Assembly: GCF_006965545.2 (NCBI RefSeq)
Contig: NZ_CP041372.2
Coordinates: forward strand, 1,922,001 to 1,986,000
Reading direction: 5' to 3'
DNA length: 64,000 nucleotides
Origin: Paenalkalicoccus suaedae
GTDB taxonomy: Bacteria > Bacillota > Bacilli > Bacillales > Salisediminibacteriaceae
Every line of letters starts with the position of its first letter. Position 1 is the first letter of the stretch. The translations under genes and the position numbers were made by a program. The notes under the pieces are model-generated. The model saw nothing but the letters and a program-made list of their open reading frames with translations. It was not told the DNA's origin and did not search any database. This document shows, piece by piece, positions 7,685 through 17,317 of this stretch.

Positions 7685-8118
7685 GTTATGTTCCTTAATC
7701 TGAATTTATGTTCCCCATTTGAGATTTATGTGCCGCGTTACGAAGTTATGGACTTCGTAATCGCAACGCCCAGAGTTATGTTCCTTAATCTGAATTTATG
7801 TTCCCCATTCCAGATTTATGTGCCGCGTTACGAAGTTATGGACTTCGTGATCGTAATGCCCAGAGTTATGTTCCTTAACCTGAATTTATGTTCCCCATTC
7901 CAGATTTATGTGCCGCGTTACAAAGTTATGGACTTCGTGATTGCAACGCCCAGAGTTATGTTCCTTAACCTGAATATATGTTCCCCATTCCAGATTTATG
8001 TGCCGCGTTACGAAGTTATGGACTTCGTGATTGCAACGCCCAGAGTTATGTTCCTTAATCTGAATTTATGTTCCCCATTCTAGATTTATGTGCCGCGTTA
8101 CGCAGTTATGGACTTCGC
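7685..8118. repeat. 90-bp tandem array, four full units and one partial
   Basis: Units start at exactly 7685, 7775, 7865, 7955 and 8045. Each 90-bp unit is made of blocks of 20, 20, 20 and 30 bp, each beginning with G or T followed by TTATG: GTTATGTTCCTTAA, TTTATGTTCCCCATT, TTTATGTGCCGCGTTACG and GTTATGGACTTCGTG. Units differ by only a few bases, so duplication is recent. The length is 30 codons, so the plus strand stays open for 131 codons, but there is no ribosome binding site and the peptide is a pure repeat. The array lies about 50 bases beyond the yneK terminator. Confidence 0.95.
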
Positions 8119-8167
8119 GAAGAAGATCCTCCTCCTACGTCACCACCTACAAGCCCTATTCTACTCA

Positions 8168-8199
8168 CCAAAAAAAGCGTAGCAGCTGCTACGCTTTTT
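8168..8199 (-). terminator. terminator of yneK
   Basis: GCGTAGCAG and CTGCTACGC (8177-8194) form a perfect 18-base palindrome with A and T runs on either side. It begins at the yneK stop codon on the minus strand. Confidence 0.85.
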
Positions 8200-8635
8200 A
8201 TCGTGGTGATTCTGCAAAATACACTTCATATGGAGTAACATCAATTTGTTTCTCTTTTAATTTCTTGCGAAGAAACTTATGGTCACGTTTAGGTGTGGCT
8301 GCAATGTAGCCCTTCACAATAAGCTCTTCTGTAAGCCTATCGGACTTTTCTTGAATCGCATATTCGCCAATTTTGCCGGCAATTTTATGCTTCGCAATAT
8401 CACGGAATAACTCAGGTACTGGTTCAACTAGCTCATTCAAAAATGCTTTTTTATCGTCTGTCCATAGGTGAATCGTTTGATCAATATAGTAGTCCTGCCA
8501 GTCAAGAATAGACTTTCCATCCTCTTTAGGCAATTTTTTTAGGAATTTGCGGAACATAAAGTAGCCACCGATCGCAACTAGTACAAAAACTAAAATGGAC
8601 CAGAATAAAATAAACCACATAAATAAATCTTCCAT
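8198..8635 (-). CDS. yneK: YneK family protein (DUF2621), membrane anchored
   Basis: A 145-residue protein with one N-terminal membrane segment (MEDLFMWFILFWSILVFVLV, about residues 6-28), followed by a basic cytoplasmic domain with DWQDYYIDQTIHLW and ending PYEVYFAESPR. It matches the Bacillus YneK/DUF2621 type by length and pattern and by its position beside ccdC. Function unknown. AGAGGTGAG ten bases before the ATG supports the start. The gene converges on ccdC with the 90-bp array between. Confidence 0.8.
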   Translation of the reverse strand: MEDLFMWFILFWSILVFVLVAIGGYFMFRKFLKKLPKEDGKSILDWQDYYIDQTIHLWTDDKKAFLNELVEPVPELFRDIAKHKIAGKIGEYAIQEKSDRLTEELIVKGYIAATPKRDHKFLRKKLKEKQIDVTPYEVYFAESPR

Positions 8636-8639
8636 TTTA

Positions 8640-8866
8640 CGATTCTCACCTCTCTTCCACTTATAGTTTACGCTATTTTCTCCTTTAGATAAAGAGCTCT
8701 TTCACCTAAATAGAGTCTAGGTTTAAAGAATATGAAGGAGTAACTTTGAGCCACCGTTAAAAAGTACAACATCCACATACCTATCAACCAACTATACGAT
8801 AATGCAATATTTTCGGTTAATCACAGCAACTCCTCAAACGCTAGCTACCCTCATAACTTGAACGCA
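8640..8866. other. intergenic stretch with array remnant
   Basis: Between the yneK start and the copZ terminator there is no gene. It contains one isolated copy of the 21-bp-array motif (TTCGGTTAATCACAG, near 8813), which suggests a degenerate or incipient array beyond the copZ terminator. No other signal was recognised. Confidence 0.5.
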
Positions 8867-8905
8867 AAAAAAGCCTGAGACAAAGTTTACACTTATGTCC
8901 CAGGC
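8867..8905 (-). terminator. terminator of the csoR-copA-copZ operon (shared hairpin type)
   Basis: On the minus strand GCCTGGGACA pairs with TGTCTCAGGC and is followed by seven T, 16 bases past the copZ stop. It is a variant of the hairpins after the SelW-like gene and tkt. Confidence 0.85.
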
Positions 8906-8921
8906 GATTTTACACGATCAT

Positions 8922-9125
8922 TTAATTAACATCATATCCTTGATCTTCAATCTCTTGCTTTACGAGATTAACGTCAACTTGTTCATCCATTTCAACAGAT
9001 ACCGTATTTGCTGCTAGGTCCACAGCTGCTTGCTTTACGCCATCAACGGATAATGCTGCACCCTCTACTGCACTTTTACAATGACCGCATGTCATACCTT
9101 CTACTTGTAAGACTACTGATTTCAT
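8922..9125 (-). CDS. copZ: copper chaperone CopZ
   Basis: A 67-residue HMA-fold protein with the Cu(I)-binding motif GMTCGHC at residues 10-16. It carries Cu(I) in the cytoplasm and passes it to CopA. The start ATG overlaps the copA stop (ATGA), with AAAGGAG upstream. It is the last gene of the csoR-copA-copZ operon. Confidence 0.96.
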   Translation of the reverse strand: MKSVVLQVEGMTCGHCKSAVEGAALSVDGVKQAAVDLAANTVSVEMDEQVDVNLVKQEIEDQGYDVN

Positions 9126-11320
9126 GAGACACTCTCCTTTAATTTTATTCGTTTTAAACGTAGGGAATTGGAGACGACGGACACCGAGCTAAACGCCATG
9201 GCTGCTCCCGCTACCCACGGTGCAAGAAAACCAAGCGCCGCGATTGGAATGCCGATCGAATTGTAAATAAACGCCCAAAATAAATTTTGCTTAATGTTTG
9301 TCATCGTTTTACGACTTAAAAGCACCGTTTGATAAAGGGAATGCAAATCGCCTCTCATTAACGTGATGTGGCTCGCTTCCATTGCTACATCTGTCCCCGT
9401 GCCGATAGCGACACCAACATCTGCAGTGGCTAATGCTGGCGCATCGTTAATGCCGTCCCCTACCATCATAACACGGTTACCTTTCGCTTTTAACTCGTCG
9501 ACGATTCGCGCCTTGTCTTCAGGGAGCACCTGACTGTACACATCCAGAATACCAACCTGCTCTCCGATCGAGAGCGCCGTTGCTTCATTATCACCCGTGA
9601 TCATCATCACTTGATAGCCTGCATTCTTTAAAAGGCTAATCGCCTCTTTCGATGTCCGCTTCACCTTATCTGCGACTGCAATAGCACCAGCAAACGACTC
9701 ATTGACAGAAACAAGCATGACTGTCTTCCCATCATTCTCGAGCTTTTTAATCTCTTCTTCATGAGAAAATGAACCGATAAACCTTCTTGTACCAACCTTA
9801 ACTGTTTGATCATTAATCTTAGCTTCAACACCGAAGCCTGGAACAGCGTTAAATGAGTCAGTCTCTAAAAGAGAAAGTTCCTGGTCTTTTGCATACTGTA
9901 CAATGGCTGCTCCTAATGGATGCTCCGAGTTCGCTTCAACAGACGCGACCAATTGCAGGACGTGTGAAGAATCGTTTCCAGCTACCTCTATGAGGTCCGT
10001 TACGGTAGGAGCTCCTTCCGTAATTGTCCCTGTCTTATCAAGTAAAATCGTATCCACCTTATGCGCTCGTTCCACGTACTCGCCACCTTTAAAAAGAATG
10101 CCGTGCTCGGCGCCTTTTCCTGTACCTACCATAATAGACGTAGGGGTAGCGAGCCCAAGCGCGCAGGGGCAGGCAATGACTAGTACAGCAGTAAAGTTAA
10201 TAAGTGCTACCTCAAAAGAAGCTCCCGCAACGAAGTACCAGCCTAAAAACGACAAGATTGCTATACCAAGCGCCGCTGGGACAAAGTAGCTCGAGATCAA
10301 GTCCACCATTCGCTGGATCGGTGCTTTCGAGCCTTGCGCTCGTTCTACGATTTGGACGATTTGCGCGAGAACAGAGTCACTGCCAATTTTGGTTGCTTGA
10401 ATCGTTAAGGTGCCGTGTTTATTGATCGTGGCACCAACTACCTCGTCATCTATATGCTTATCTATTGGCATACTCTCTCCTGTTAGCATAGACTCGTCGA
10501 CAGAGGAGCTTCCGCTAATGACGATACCATCTACCGGTATTTTATCACCTGGAAGAATACGTACGTGATCTCCTACCACGACCTGATCAATTGCAAGTAA
10601 GGATTCAACTCCATCTCTCACCACGAGGGCTTTTTTAGGTTGAAGACCCATGAGCTTTTTAATTGCATCAGAAGTACGCCCCTTTGCACGAAGCTCCAAT
10701 AATTTACCTAAAAGCACGAGGGTGATGATGATAGCACTCGTTTCGAAAAACAATAAGTTTTGTCCTAGAAGTACTAAATACACCGAGTAAATATAGGCAG
10801 CTGAGGTCCCCATGGCAACGAGGACGTCCATGTTCGCACTACCGCTTCGCAGGGATTGGTAGGCCCCACGGTAAAACTGCCAGCCGACATAAAATTGAAC
10901 AGGCGTTGCGAGTGCCCACTGCAAATACCCGTTCATGAGCCAGTGTGGCAATAACATCTCTTGGGGATAAAAGTGATCAATCATCGTGATAAATAGAGGT
11001 ACGGAAAAAATTAGCGCTACAATAAAGAGCCGCTTTTGCTTTTGAAACGCCTCTTCCTTTCGCTCCGCTTTCTCCTCTGTCACTTCACGCTCAATCGCTT
11101 TATATCCAAGCTTGTGAACTTTTGCGTATATATCTTCTTTCGATAAAGAGGACGGATCATATTCGATATGGGCAGACTCCATCGTCAAGTTTACATTTGC
11201 TACTTGAATGTCGGGGTGTTTATTTAAAACCTTTTCTATTCGAGCGGAGCAAGCGGCACACGTCATGCCTTCTATCGAAAAGTCCATACTCTCTTGATTA
11301 CTGGGCGATTGTGTAGACAT
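9122..11320 (-). CDS. copA: Cu(I)-exporting P1B-type ATPase CopA
   Basis: A 732-residue P-type ATPase that pumps Cu(I) out of the cytoplasm. It has one N-terminal HMA domain (GMTCAAC near residue 18), eight predicted membrane segments, the intramembrane CPC metal site in [11 protein letters not shown], the phosphorylation motif DKTGT, TGE in LTGES, the HP pair in SEHPLG, and [11 protein letters not shown]. subtilis CopA has two HMA domains, so this one is shorter at the N-terminus. AGGAGGGG precedes ATG 11320. The gene follows csoR by 13 bases and overlaps copZ. Confidence 0.97.
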   Translation of the reverse strand: MSTQSPSNQESMDFSIEGMTCAACSARIEKVLNKHPDIQVANVNLTMESAHIEYDPSSLSKEDIYAKVHKLGYKAIEREVTEEKAERKEEAFQKQKRLFIVALIFSVPLFITMIDHFYPQEMLLPHWLMNGYLQWALATPVQFYVGWQFYRGAYQSLRSGSANMDVLVAMGTSAAYIYSVYLVLLGQNLLFFETSAIIITLVLLGKLLELRAKGRTSDAIKKLMGLQPKKALVVRDGVESLLAIDQVVVGDHVRILPGDKIPVDGIVISGSSSVDESMLTGESMPIDKHIDDEVVGATINKHGTLTIQATKIGSDSVLAQIVQIVERAQGSKAPIQRMVDLISSYFVPAALGIAILSFLGWYFVAGASFEVALINFTAVLVIACPCALGLATPTSIMVGTGKGAEHGILFKGGEYVERAHKVDTILLDKTGTITEGAPTVTDLIEVAGNDSSHVLQLVASVEANSEHPLGAAIVQYAKDQELSLLETDSFNAVPGFGVEAKINDQTVKVGTRRFIGSFSHEEEIKKLENDGKTVMLVSVNESFAGAIAVADKVKRTSKEAISLLKNAGYQVMMITGDNEATALSIGEQVGILDVYSQVLPEDKARIVDELKAKGNRVMMVGDGINDAPALATADVGVAIGTGTDVAMEASHITLMRGDLHSLYQTVLLSRKTMTNIKQNLFWAFIYNSIGIPIAALGFLAPWVAGAAMAFSSVSVVSNSLRLKRIKLKESVS

Positions 11321-11333
11321 ATGGCTCCCCTCC

Positions 11334-11630
11334 TTACTTTGCGTATTGATGAATAATTGTCATGAGTTCTTCTACCACTTTTTCGTCATTTCCTTTCTCC
11401 ATAGCATGCATCATGCAGCCTTTCGTATGCTCTTCGACTACTTCAAGTCCTACTTTTTTTAGCCCTGCTTCTGCAGCACGGAGCTGAACAAGGACGTCCA
11501 TACAGTAGCGATCATCTATCACCATTTGCTGAATGCCTCGTATTTGCCCTTCGACTCGCTTTAAGCGTCTTAGTAAGGCTGCTTTCTCTTCTTCTGAACG
11601 CGGATGCACTTTATGTTCGGTATCTTTCAT
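11334..11630 (-). CDS. csoR: copper-sensing repressor CsoR
   Basis: CsoR is an all-helical repressor that leaves its operator when it binds Cu(I). The 98-residue product has the Cys-His-Cys copper triad at C43 (RYCMDV), H68 and C72 (EEHTKGCM). ATG 11630 is chosen over the upstream in-frame GTG 11639 because AGAGGTGA lies five bases before it. A perfect inverted repeat lies between the -35 and -10 boxes just upstream, so the operon is autoregulated. Confidence 0.95.
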   Translation of the reverse strand: MKDTEHKVHPRSEEEKAALLRRLKRVEGQIRGIQQMVIDDRYCMDVLVQLRAAEAGLKKVGLEVVEEHTKGCMMHAMEKGNDEKVVEELMTIIHQYAK

Positions 11631-11649
11631 ACGTATCACCTCTTGTTAC

Positions 11650-11679
11650 TACCATACCCCCGTATGGTATAAATATCAA
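11650..11679 (-). promoter_or_regulatory. csoR-copAZ promoter with CsoR operator
   Basis: TTGATA (11674-11679) and TATGGT (11651-11656) are separated by 17 bases on the minus strand. The palindrome TACCATAC-CCCC-GTATGGTA (11650-11669) covers the spacer and the -10 box. This GC-centred dyad is of the CsoR operator type. Confidence 0.85.
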
Positions 11680-11696
11680 CCTATTTGTTTTAAAAA

Positions 11697-11726
11697 AGCC
11701 CTAAAAGCTAGGTAGCATTTAGGGCT
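11697..11726 (-). terminator. terminator of the mnmH-ABC operon
   Basis: On the minus strand AGCCCTAAA pairs with TTTAGGGCT and is followed by six T, just past the stop of the ABC gene at 11733. Confidence 0.9.
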
Positions 11727-11732
11727 CTTTAT

Positions 11733-13529
11733 TTACATCGATGTCTCTGCTAATGACTCCTTGCCTTTTTGTAACCGGTACATTTTTTCATACAGGCCTT
11801 GCTTTCGTAATAAGGACTCATGCGTTCCTTCTTCGGCAATTTTTCCTTTGTGAAGCACGATAATATGATTTGCATGCTTAATAGTCGAGAGACGATGAGC
11901 AATGGCGATCGTCGTACGACCTGCTGCCATGCGTGTAAGTGCCAGCTGAATATCCTGCTCTGTTTCGGTATCAATCGATGCAGTTGCCTCATCTAAAATA
12001 AGGATTCGTGGATCTCTTACTACCGTTCTAGCAAAGGAGATAAGCTGTCTTTCTCCTGAAGATAGCGTGGAACCGCGCTCTAATACTGGCTCTTTATAGC
12101 CATTATCTAACTTTCCAATAAACGTAGATGCTCGCACAAATTCTGCAGCGTGCCTCACGTCTTCATCCGTAAGTTGCTCATCATAAAGTCTAATGTTAGA
12201 CGCTATATCTCCAACAAATAAGAACGGATCCTGCAACACTAAACCAAGCTTTTTACGAAGCTCCGCGTCCGAATAGGAAGCGAGAGGGTGCCCGTCAATC
12301 ATTATATTTCCCTCTTTATGAGGATAAAAACGCATGAGCGCATTAATAATCGAGCTTTTTCCACTCCCTGTGTGACCAACAATAGCAAGCGTTTCTCCTT
12401 GATTCACCTTAAAAGATACGTTGGAGAGAATCGGCTCCACACCATCATACGAAAAGCTGACGTTACGAAACTCAATATCTCCACGCGTAATCTCTTGAGC
12501 CTGTTGCTCACTCTGCTTCGGTGCAGGCTCATCGTGGTCCATCAGTCTAAATACACGCCCCGCTGATATCATGGCCTGCTGAAACATGGAAAGACGTTGC
12601 ATCATTTGATTGACTGGCTCAAAGAATCGGTCTAAATAGTTTACAAATGCGTAAATGACACCAATTTCAACTGGTCCAGTAAATGATGCGATTCCAAAAT
12701 AGCTCAGTACAATGACGAGCGCGATAATCGAAATGAGATCAATCGCTGGTCTAAGTAAGAGACCATCTAGTTGCATACTCTTAAACCAAGCTTTATTGTG
12801 CTGTTGGTTAATGTCTTTAAATTCCTCGTTCATTCGTTTTTCTTGCCTAAACATTTGGACGATAGACATGCCTTGAATCGTCTCGTTGACTCGCGCGTTT
12901 AGCTGAGATAATCGTTCGCTCATATTAGCGTAGTAAACGGAGCTATATTTACGATAAAGTTGCATGACGAGTAAGATTATCGGTAAGATGAATAAGCAAA
13001 ATAGTGCTAGTTGCGCGTTTAAATAAAACATCGCGATAAAGATACCAATTAAGAAAACAATATTTTGGATAAAGGTTGCGAGTACGGTGACGTAAAGCTC
13101 TTTAATTTGCTCCGTGTCGTTTGTAATTCGCGAAATTAAGCCGCCCGTCGGAAAGCGATCAAAAAACGATAGTCCTAGTTTCTCTACTTGAGTAAAAACG
13201 TCCACTCGTACTTGTTGAATAATAGCGAGTGCGATTTTTTGAAATAAATAAAGCTGAATATAGTTAACCCCGGCCGACCCTATGTGAAGAAATAAATACA
13301 GTCCACCTAGAATCGCAAGAGGCGTCACGTCTAAATTTTGCACGGTTAAGTAATCATCAATAAAAATCTGCACAAGAATTGGCCCGATTAACTGGCCGGA
13401 TGTACCTGCGATTAATAAGAGCATCGCAATAGTGAGTAGCTTCCAGTGCGCCTTTGCGTATCCCATTAATCGCTTAAATACCTGCTTTTGTGGGAGTGGT
13501 TTAGCTAAATAGTCATGATCCTTCATCAC
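11733..13529 (-). CDS. ABC exporter half-transporter, catalytic-site subunit
   Basis: A 598-residue protein with an N-terminal six-helix exporter membrane domain (about residues 30-330) and a C-terminal ATPase domain: Walker A GHTGSGKSS, signature LSSGERQL (a variant of LSGGQ), Walker B ILILDEATASID with the catalytic glutamate, and the switch histidine in IAHRLS. It pairs with the upstream subunit as a heterodimeric exporter of the YfiC/YheH (BmrD) type, probably for drugs or lipids; the substrate is not visible. The start is GTG 13529 or the adjacent ATG 13526, either one overlapping the upstream stop. Confidence 0.93.
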   Translation of the reverse strand: MMKDHDYLAKPLPQKQVFKRLMGYAKAHWKLLTIAMLLLIAGTSGQLIGPILVQIFIDDYLTVQNLDVTPLAILGGLYLFLHIGSAGVNYIQLYLFQKIALAIIQQVRVDVFTQVEKLGLSFFDRFPTGGLISRITNDTEQIKELYVTVLATFIQNIVFLIGIFIAMFYLNAQLALFCLFILPIILLVMQLYRKYSSVYYANMSERLSQLNARVNETIQGMSIVQMFRQEKRMNEEFKDINQQHNKAWFKSMQLDGLLLRPAIDLISIIALVIVLSYFGIASFTGPVEIGVIYAFVNYLDRFFEPVNQMMQRLSMFQQAMISAGRVFRLMDHDEPAPKQSEQQAQEITRGDIEFRNVSFSYDGVEPILSNVSFKVNQGETLAIVGHTGSGKSSIINALMRFYPHKEGNIMIDGHPLASYSDAELRKKLGLVLQDPFLFVGDIASNIRLYDEQLTDEDVRHAAEFVRASTFIGKLDNGYKEPVLERGSTLSSGERQLISFARTVVRDPRILILDEATASIDTETEQDIQLALTRMAAGRTTIAIAHRLSTIKHANHIIVLHKGKIAEEGTHESLLRKQGLYEKMYRLQKGKESLAETSM

Positions 13530-15274
13530 GCATCGCCCCCTCTCATCACAGCCGATTCTAGTTGCTGGGACTGATACATAGCTCTATACCATGTGTCCTT
13601 CTGCATGAGCTCCTCATGAGTCCCTTCTTCTGACACCGCACCATCATGTAAGACAAGAATAAGATCCGCGTGCTCGATCGCACTCAAACGGTGTGTCGTG
13701 ATAATCGTTGTTTTGCCTGACCTTAGTCCCCTTAGTTCAGAAAGGATGGCTTCCTCCGTTTTAGCATCTACAGCTGATAACGAATCATCCAGAATTAAGA
13801 TAGAAGGATCGCTTAGCAGGGCTCGTGCTATTGATAATCGTTGTTTTTGTCCTCCTGATAGCGTTACGCCACGCTCTCCAACAATCGTCTCATAGCCGTC
13901 CTTAAACGTCGCGATATCCTCATGGATCCGCGCGCTCTTCGCTGCTCGGATGATTTCTTCATAGCTTGCATCAGGCTTTGCAAAGGCGATATTATCAGCA
14001 ATCGTAGCAGAAAATAAAAAGTGATCCTGTGGCACATAGGCAATAGACTGCCTTAAACGATCTAGCGAATAGTTTTTAATCGATTCGCCCCCTATAAACA
14101 CATCTCCTACTGTAATATCAAAATCACGCATTAAAGACTTAATTAAGATTGATTTACCAGACCCTGTTTTACCAGCGAGACCAAGTGTTTGACCTTCTTT
14201 GACGTGAGCATGAATGTTTTTAAGTAACTCGCTTCCTCCGTACGTTAGGTGGTCAATACGGAAGGTAAGATCAAAACGTTCCATAGAGGTAACTGCGTAA
14301 GTCGATTCCGTTATCTCATTCTTTTCCTCAAAAAGAAGTCGAATGCGATCATAGGAAGCCCGACCGCGCTCCACGATATTAAATAGCCATCCAAAGGCTA
14401 GCATTGGCCAAATAAGTAGACCTAAATAGACGGTAAAGCTCGTTAGCTGTCCGATTGTGAGGGCTCCATTAATCACGTAACCCGCGCCAAACACGATCGA
14501 GAGGAAGAAAGAAATACCAACGATGAGTGAGATGGTCGGATCAAACAGCGCATCTACTTTGGCAACACGCATGTTTTTGGCAACGACATCCTCTGATTGC
14601 TCCTTGAACGCCTCAATCTCCTTCTCTTCATAACCAAATGCCTTAACGACTCGAATACCTGACATACTCTCTTGTACTTTGTCATTTAGAGAGGAGAAAG
14701 CGGCTTGTGCAACACCAAACCGTTTGTGAAGCATGGATCCATATTTACTCGTAGCAAATGCCATAATCGGCATCGGAATGAGTGCAATGAGCGTGAGTTC
14801 CCAACTGATCGTTGCAGCCATCGTAATTATAACGAGTCCACCCATCGTGAGGGAGTCAACTAAGGTTAGTACTCCAGCTCCAGCTGTTTGCTCCACAGCA
14901 CGAATATCGTTCGTAGCGTGGGCCATTAAATCCCCAGTGCGTCTTCGTTGGAAAAAGGACGAAGGCATGGATGTGAAGTGATGATATAAATTATTACGTA
15001 GAAGCCTTGCAAGCTTTATCGATGAACCAAAAATTAAAATTCGCCATATGTAACGAAGAACGTACGAGGCAATCCCGATAAAGAGTAGAATGCCCATAAA
15101 CCGCATGAGCATGGATTCGGTTAACGTATTTGTTGCGATAGCATCAATAATAATACCGATTATGTACGGTGGCACAAGTGTAAGGAGCGAGACGAGAAAA
15201 AGAATCCCGACACCGCCCCCATAGCTCCACTTTTCTTGTTTAAAATACCAAAATAAATCTTTAAATACTTTCAG
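13526..15274 (-). CDS. ABC exporter half-transporter, degenerate-site subunit
   Basis: The frame stays open upstream of the GTG at 15175, which lies inside the first membrane helix. The first start-like codon after the mnmH stop is CTG 15274, with AAGGGG nine bases ahead. This gives 582 residues starting (M)KVFKDLFWYFKQEKWSY, the usual length for YheI/YfiB-type subunits. The ATPase domain has Walker A GKTGSGKS and signature LSGGQKQR, but Walker B is ILILDDSLSAVD, with Asp replacing the catalytic Glu as in BmrC-like partners of asymmetric exporters. It follows mnmH by six bases and overlaps the next ABC gene, so the three form one operon. A CTG start is rare and is inferred, not proven. Confidence 0.88.
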   Translation of the reverse strand: MKVFKDLFWYFKQEKWSYGGGVGILFLVSLLTLVPPYIIGIIIDAIATNTLTESMLMRFMGILLFIGIASYVLRYIWRILIFGSSIKLARLLRNNLYHHFTSMPSSFFQRRRTGDLMAHATNDIRAVEQTAGAGVLTLVDSLTMGGLVIITMAATISWELTLIALIPMPIMAFATSKYGSMLHKRFGVAQAAFSSLNDKVQESMSGIRVVKAFGYEEKEIEAFKEQSEDVVAKNMRVAKVDALFDPTISLIVGISFFLSIVFGAGYVINGALTIGQLTSFTVYLGLLIWPMLAFGWLFNIVERGRASYDRIRLLFEEKNEITESTYAVTSMERFDLTFRIDHLTYGGSELLKNIHAHVKEGQTLGLAGKTGSGKSILIKSLMRDFDITVGDVFIGGESIKNYSLDRLRQSIAYVPQDHFLFSATIADNIAFAKPDASYEEIIRAAKSARIHEDIATFKDGYETIVGERGVTLSGGQKQRLSIARALLSDPSILILDDSLSAVDAKTEEAILSELRGLRSGKTTIITTHRLSAIEHADLILVLHDGAVSEEGTHEELMQKDTWYRAMYQSQQLESAVMRGGDA

Positions 15275-15280
15275 CTTCCT

Positions 15281-16357
15281 CTACCCCTTTATAAATGCGT
15301 GATAGGCTTCATCAATTTCTTTTTTTAACGCAGGTAAGATTTCTTCCTCTTTATGAGCGACAAAAGAAAGATCTTTCTTTTTCTCCATGTCTACATAGCG
15401 GTGCTGCTTATACGTATACATCGGATCATAGTAGTCTTCTAGGAGAATACGTGTTAACGTCGCATAATCCTTTTGTTCAAGCGCATGCTGAGCTTCCTGT
15501 TTCACATCATCTGCTAAACGCTTTGTAATTTTTGAGAGCGCCTCTGCTACACTATCATGGTGCACCTCGGGCTGATACTCCTCGACCAAATAAGAGACGC
15601 GTCTCTCTATTCGATCATCGATCTCAATAAACACACCGTTCTCTTTTACATCTTGCAACCACTCTGGGAGGACGACCTTTCCAATGCGCTTACTTTCTGC
15701 TTCAATTAAGACATACTCCTTGTTTTCAAGACGCTGAAGAGCTTGTACAAGCAAGAATTCAAACTCTTTTTGCGATCGTTGCTCAAGTCCGATGTGACCA
15801 AACACAGATCCACGGTGACCCGCTAATCCTTCTAAATCAAGCACTGGGTAGCCTTCACGCTCCAACTCGTGTAACCAAACCGTTTTTCTTGTACCCGTAT
15901 TACCTCCGAGAACGATTGCCTGCATCGGTGTTTGTGCGAATCGGTCGAGTTCTTCTCGGATATAGCTTCGAACGCTTCGCATACCCCCGATAAGCTTTTT
16001 GGCAGGTAAATCTAGTGCACTCATCATTGACACGAAGGATCCGCTTCGCATACCGCCTCTCGCACATGTCACCACAATATCTTTATCTCGAGCTCCGTCA
16101 TGGATCTCTAGCCACTGCTCATAAAAGGTCGGCAGCTTTTGAGAAAAAATTCGCATACCCTCGCGCTTCGCCTCTTCAGGACTAACTTGCTTATACATGG
16201 TCCCAATCATTTTTCGTTCCTCATCATCAAATAGCGGAATATTCACGCTACCGGGAAGATGAAACTCCGCAAATTCAGATGGAGAGCGAACATCAATCAC
16301 AATCGCCTCATCTTTTACAAGATCAGGCAAACTAATCTGTGGCATTCCATTATCCAA
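15281..16357 (-). CDS. mnmH: tRNA 2-selenouridine synthase MnmH (SelU)
   Basis: MnmH replaces sulfur by selenium at the wobble 2-thiouridine of tRNAs, by geranylation followed by selenophosphate from SelD. The 358-residue product has an N-terminal rhodanese domain (IVIDVRSPSEFAEFHLPGSVNIP) with the catalytic cysteine in VVTCARGGMRSGS, and a C-terminal P-loop domain with GGNTGTRKT and the family segment LEGLAGHRGSVFGHIG. TTG 16357 is chosen because AGAGGTGA is five bases ahead; an in-frame GTG lies at 16366. The gene heads an operon with the two ABC subunits and depends on the selD 11 kb away. Confidence 0.93.
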   Translation of the reverse strand: MDNGMPQISLPDLVKDEAIVIDVRSPSEFAEFHLPGSVNIPLFDDEERKMIGTMYKQVSPEEAKREGMRIFSQKLPTFYEQWLEIHDGARDKDIVVTCARGGMRSGSFVSMMSALDLPAKKLIGGMRSVRSYIREELDRFAQTPMQAIVLGGNTGTRKTVWLHELEREGYPVLDLEGLAGHRGSVFGHIGLEQRSQKEFEFLLVQALQRLENKEYVLIEAESKRIGKVVLPEWLQDVKENGVFIEIDDRIERRVSYLVEEYQPEVHHDSVAEALSKITKRLADDVKQEAQHALEQKDYATLTRILLEDYYDPMYTYKQHRYVDMEKKKDLSFVAHKEEEILPALKKEIDEAYHAFIKG

Positions 16358-16490
16358 TCTATTCACCTCTATCTACCTAATAGTACCCTTCTCTAGTATA
16401 CAGGAATTGTCTTTTAAGCAAATGAGAAAAGCTATACGTTTAATGAATTTGTTTGAATGAAGCTTCACTGAAAGCTATGGAGAACACAAA

Positions 16491-16523
16491 AACCACCTCT
16501 CTGCTTGTGGCAAAAAAGTGGTT
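16491..16523 (-). terminator. possible weak terminator of sirA-yneF
   Basis: On the minus strand AACCAC pairs with GTGGTT around a 21-base loop, followed by TTTGTG. The stem is only six pairs. Confidence 0.35.
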
Positions 16524-16573
16524 CTCATAACTATTAACAAACGATAGCTCTATCTTTATATGCGTGAGGACGC

Positions 16574-16795
16574 TTACTTATCTTGCTGTCCCTGCATTGC
16601 TTTCATCATTTGATTAATTTTCTTTTGTGATGGGTTCATACCCATTTGCATCATCATTACGCGTAACATTTTTTCGTTAATAGGCGGATTCTTTTTCATG
16701 TAATTCATCATGTACTTTCGAGCAATGAAAAACCCGAGAGCGATTCCGGCTAATAAAGCGACGACGATAAGTAGTATAGCTAGCCATAAATGCAT
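16574..16795 (-). CDS. yneF: YneF family membrane protein (UPF0154)
   Basis: A 73-residue protein with one N-terminal membrane helix ([20 protein letters not shown]) and the conserved tail [19 protein letters not shown]. Length and sequence match the UPF0154/YneF family, whose function is unknown. ATG 16795 is chosen because AGGAGGG lies eight bases ahead; an open frame extends further upstream without a signal. It follows sirA as in B. subtilis. Confidence 0.93.
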   Translation of the reverse strand: MHLWLAILLIVVALLAGIALGFFIARKYMMNYMKKNPPINEKMLRVMMMQMGMNPSQKKINQMMKAMQGQQDK

Positions 16796-16879
16796 CGCCT
16801 TGACCCTCCTTTTTATGTAACTTGCACCCCTACAATTATACACGAAGGTGACCAAGCTGAAAAGGTCGGGATAAAAATA

Positions 16880-17317
16880 TTATATGACTTTCTGTTTGAC
16901 CACTTCTCGGGAGACCCAGCCGTACCTTCCCTGTCCAAACTCAATCGCTAAAAACGTTTGCTCGAAGCTCGCTAGTAGATCAAAAATATGTAGTTCATGA
17001 TCTAACGAGCCTGTTGCTTGTACCTTCATCGAATCCGGTCCAACATAAACAGTTACTTCCCCGTGTGTAAACGAGAGACGGTGTAAGAATGCGTGATGTG
17101 AATAGCCTTCTTTAGTTACTAAGTGAGAATATAAGTATTCATCCAATGCTTGCTGATCAAACGGTTTTCGAATGTATTCTATTTGTTTCGTCGTAATTAG
17201 TTTTAACGTCCCGTGCGCTAATCGATTTTCACAAAAGAGCTGATAAAGCTTGTTTTCCATTCGGTAGTAACGTTTTGCGACACTTGCAGAAAGCAACGAA
17301 ATCTCATACTCTCGCAT
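16880..17317 (-). CDS. sirA: sporulation inhibitor of replication SirA
   Basis: SirA binds domain I of DnaA and blocks new replication rounds on entry to sporulation. This 145-residue protein fits SirA (YneE, 148 residues in B. subtilis) by length, by the start MREYEISLLSASVAKRYYRM with its aromatic-rich pattern, by the end GQGRYGWVSREVV and by its place between tkt and yneF. ATG 17317 is preferred over in-frame starts up to 17338 because GGGGG lies six bases ahead. I see no clear Spo0A box upstream. Confidence 0.8.
   Translation of the reverse strand: MREYEISLLSASVAKRYYRMENKLYQLFCENRLAHGTLKLITTKQIEYIRKPFDQQALDEYLYSHLVTKEGYSHHAFLHRLSFTHGEVTVYVGPDSMKVQATGSLDHELHIFDLLASFEQTFLAIEFGQGRYGWVSREVVKQKVI

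Noticed and set aside
7688-8083. 131-codon open frame over the 90-bp array
   Set aside because: No ribosome binding site or promoter, and the unit length of 30 codons explains the open frame.
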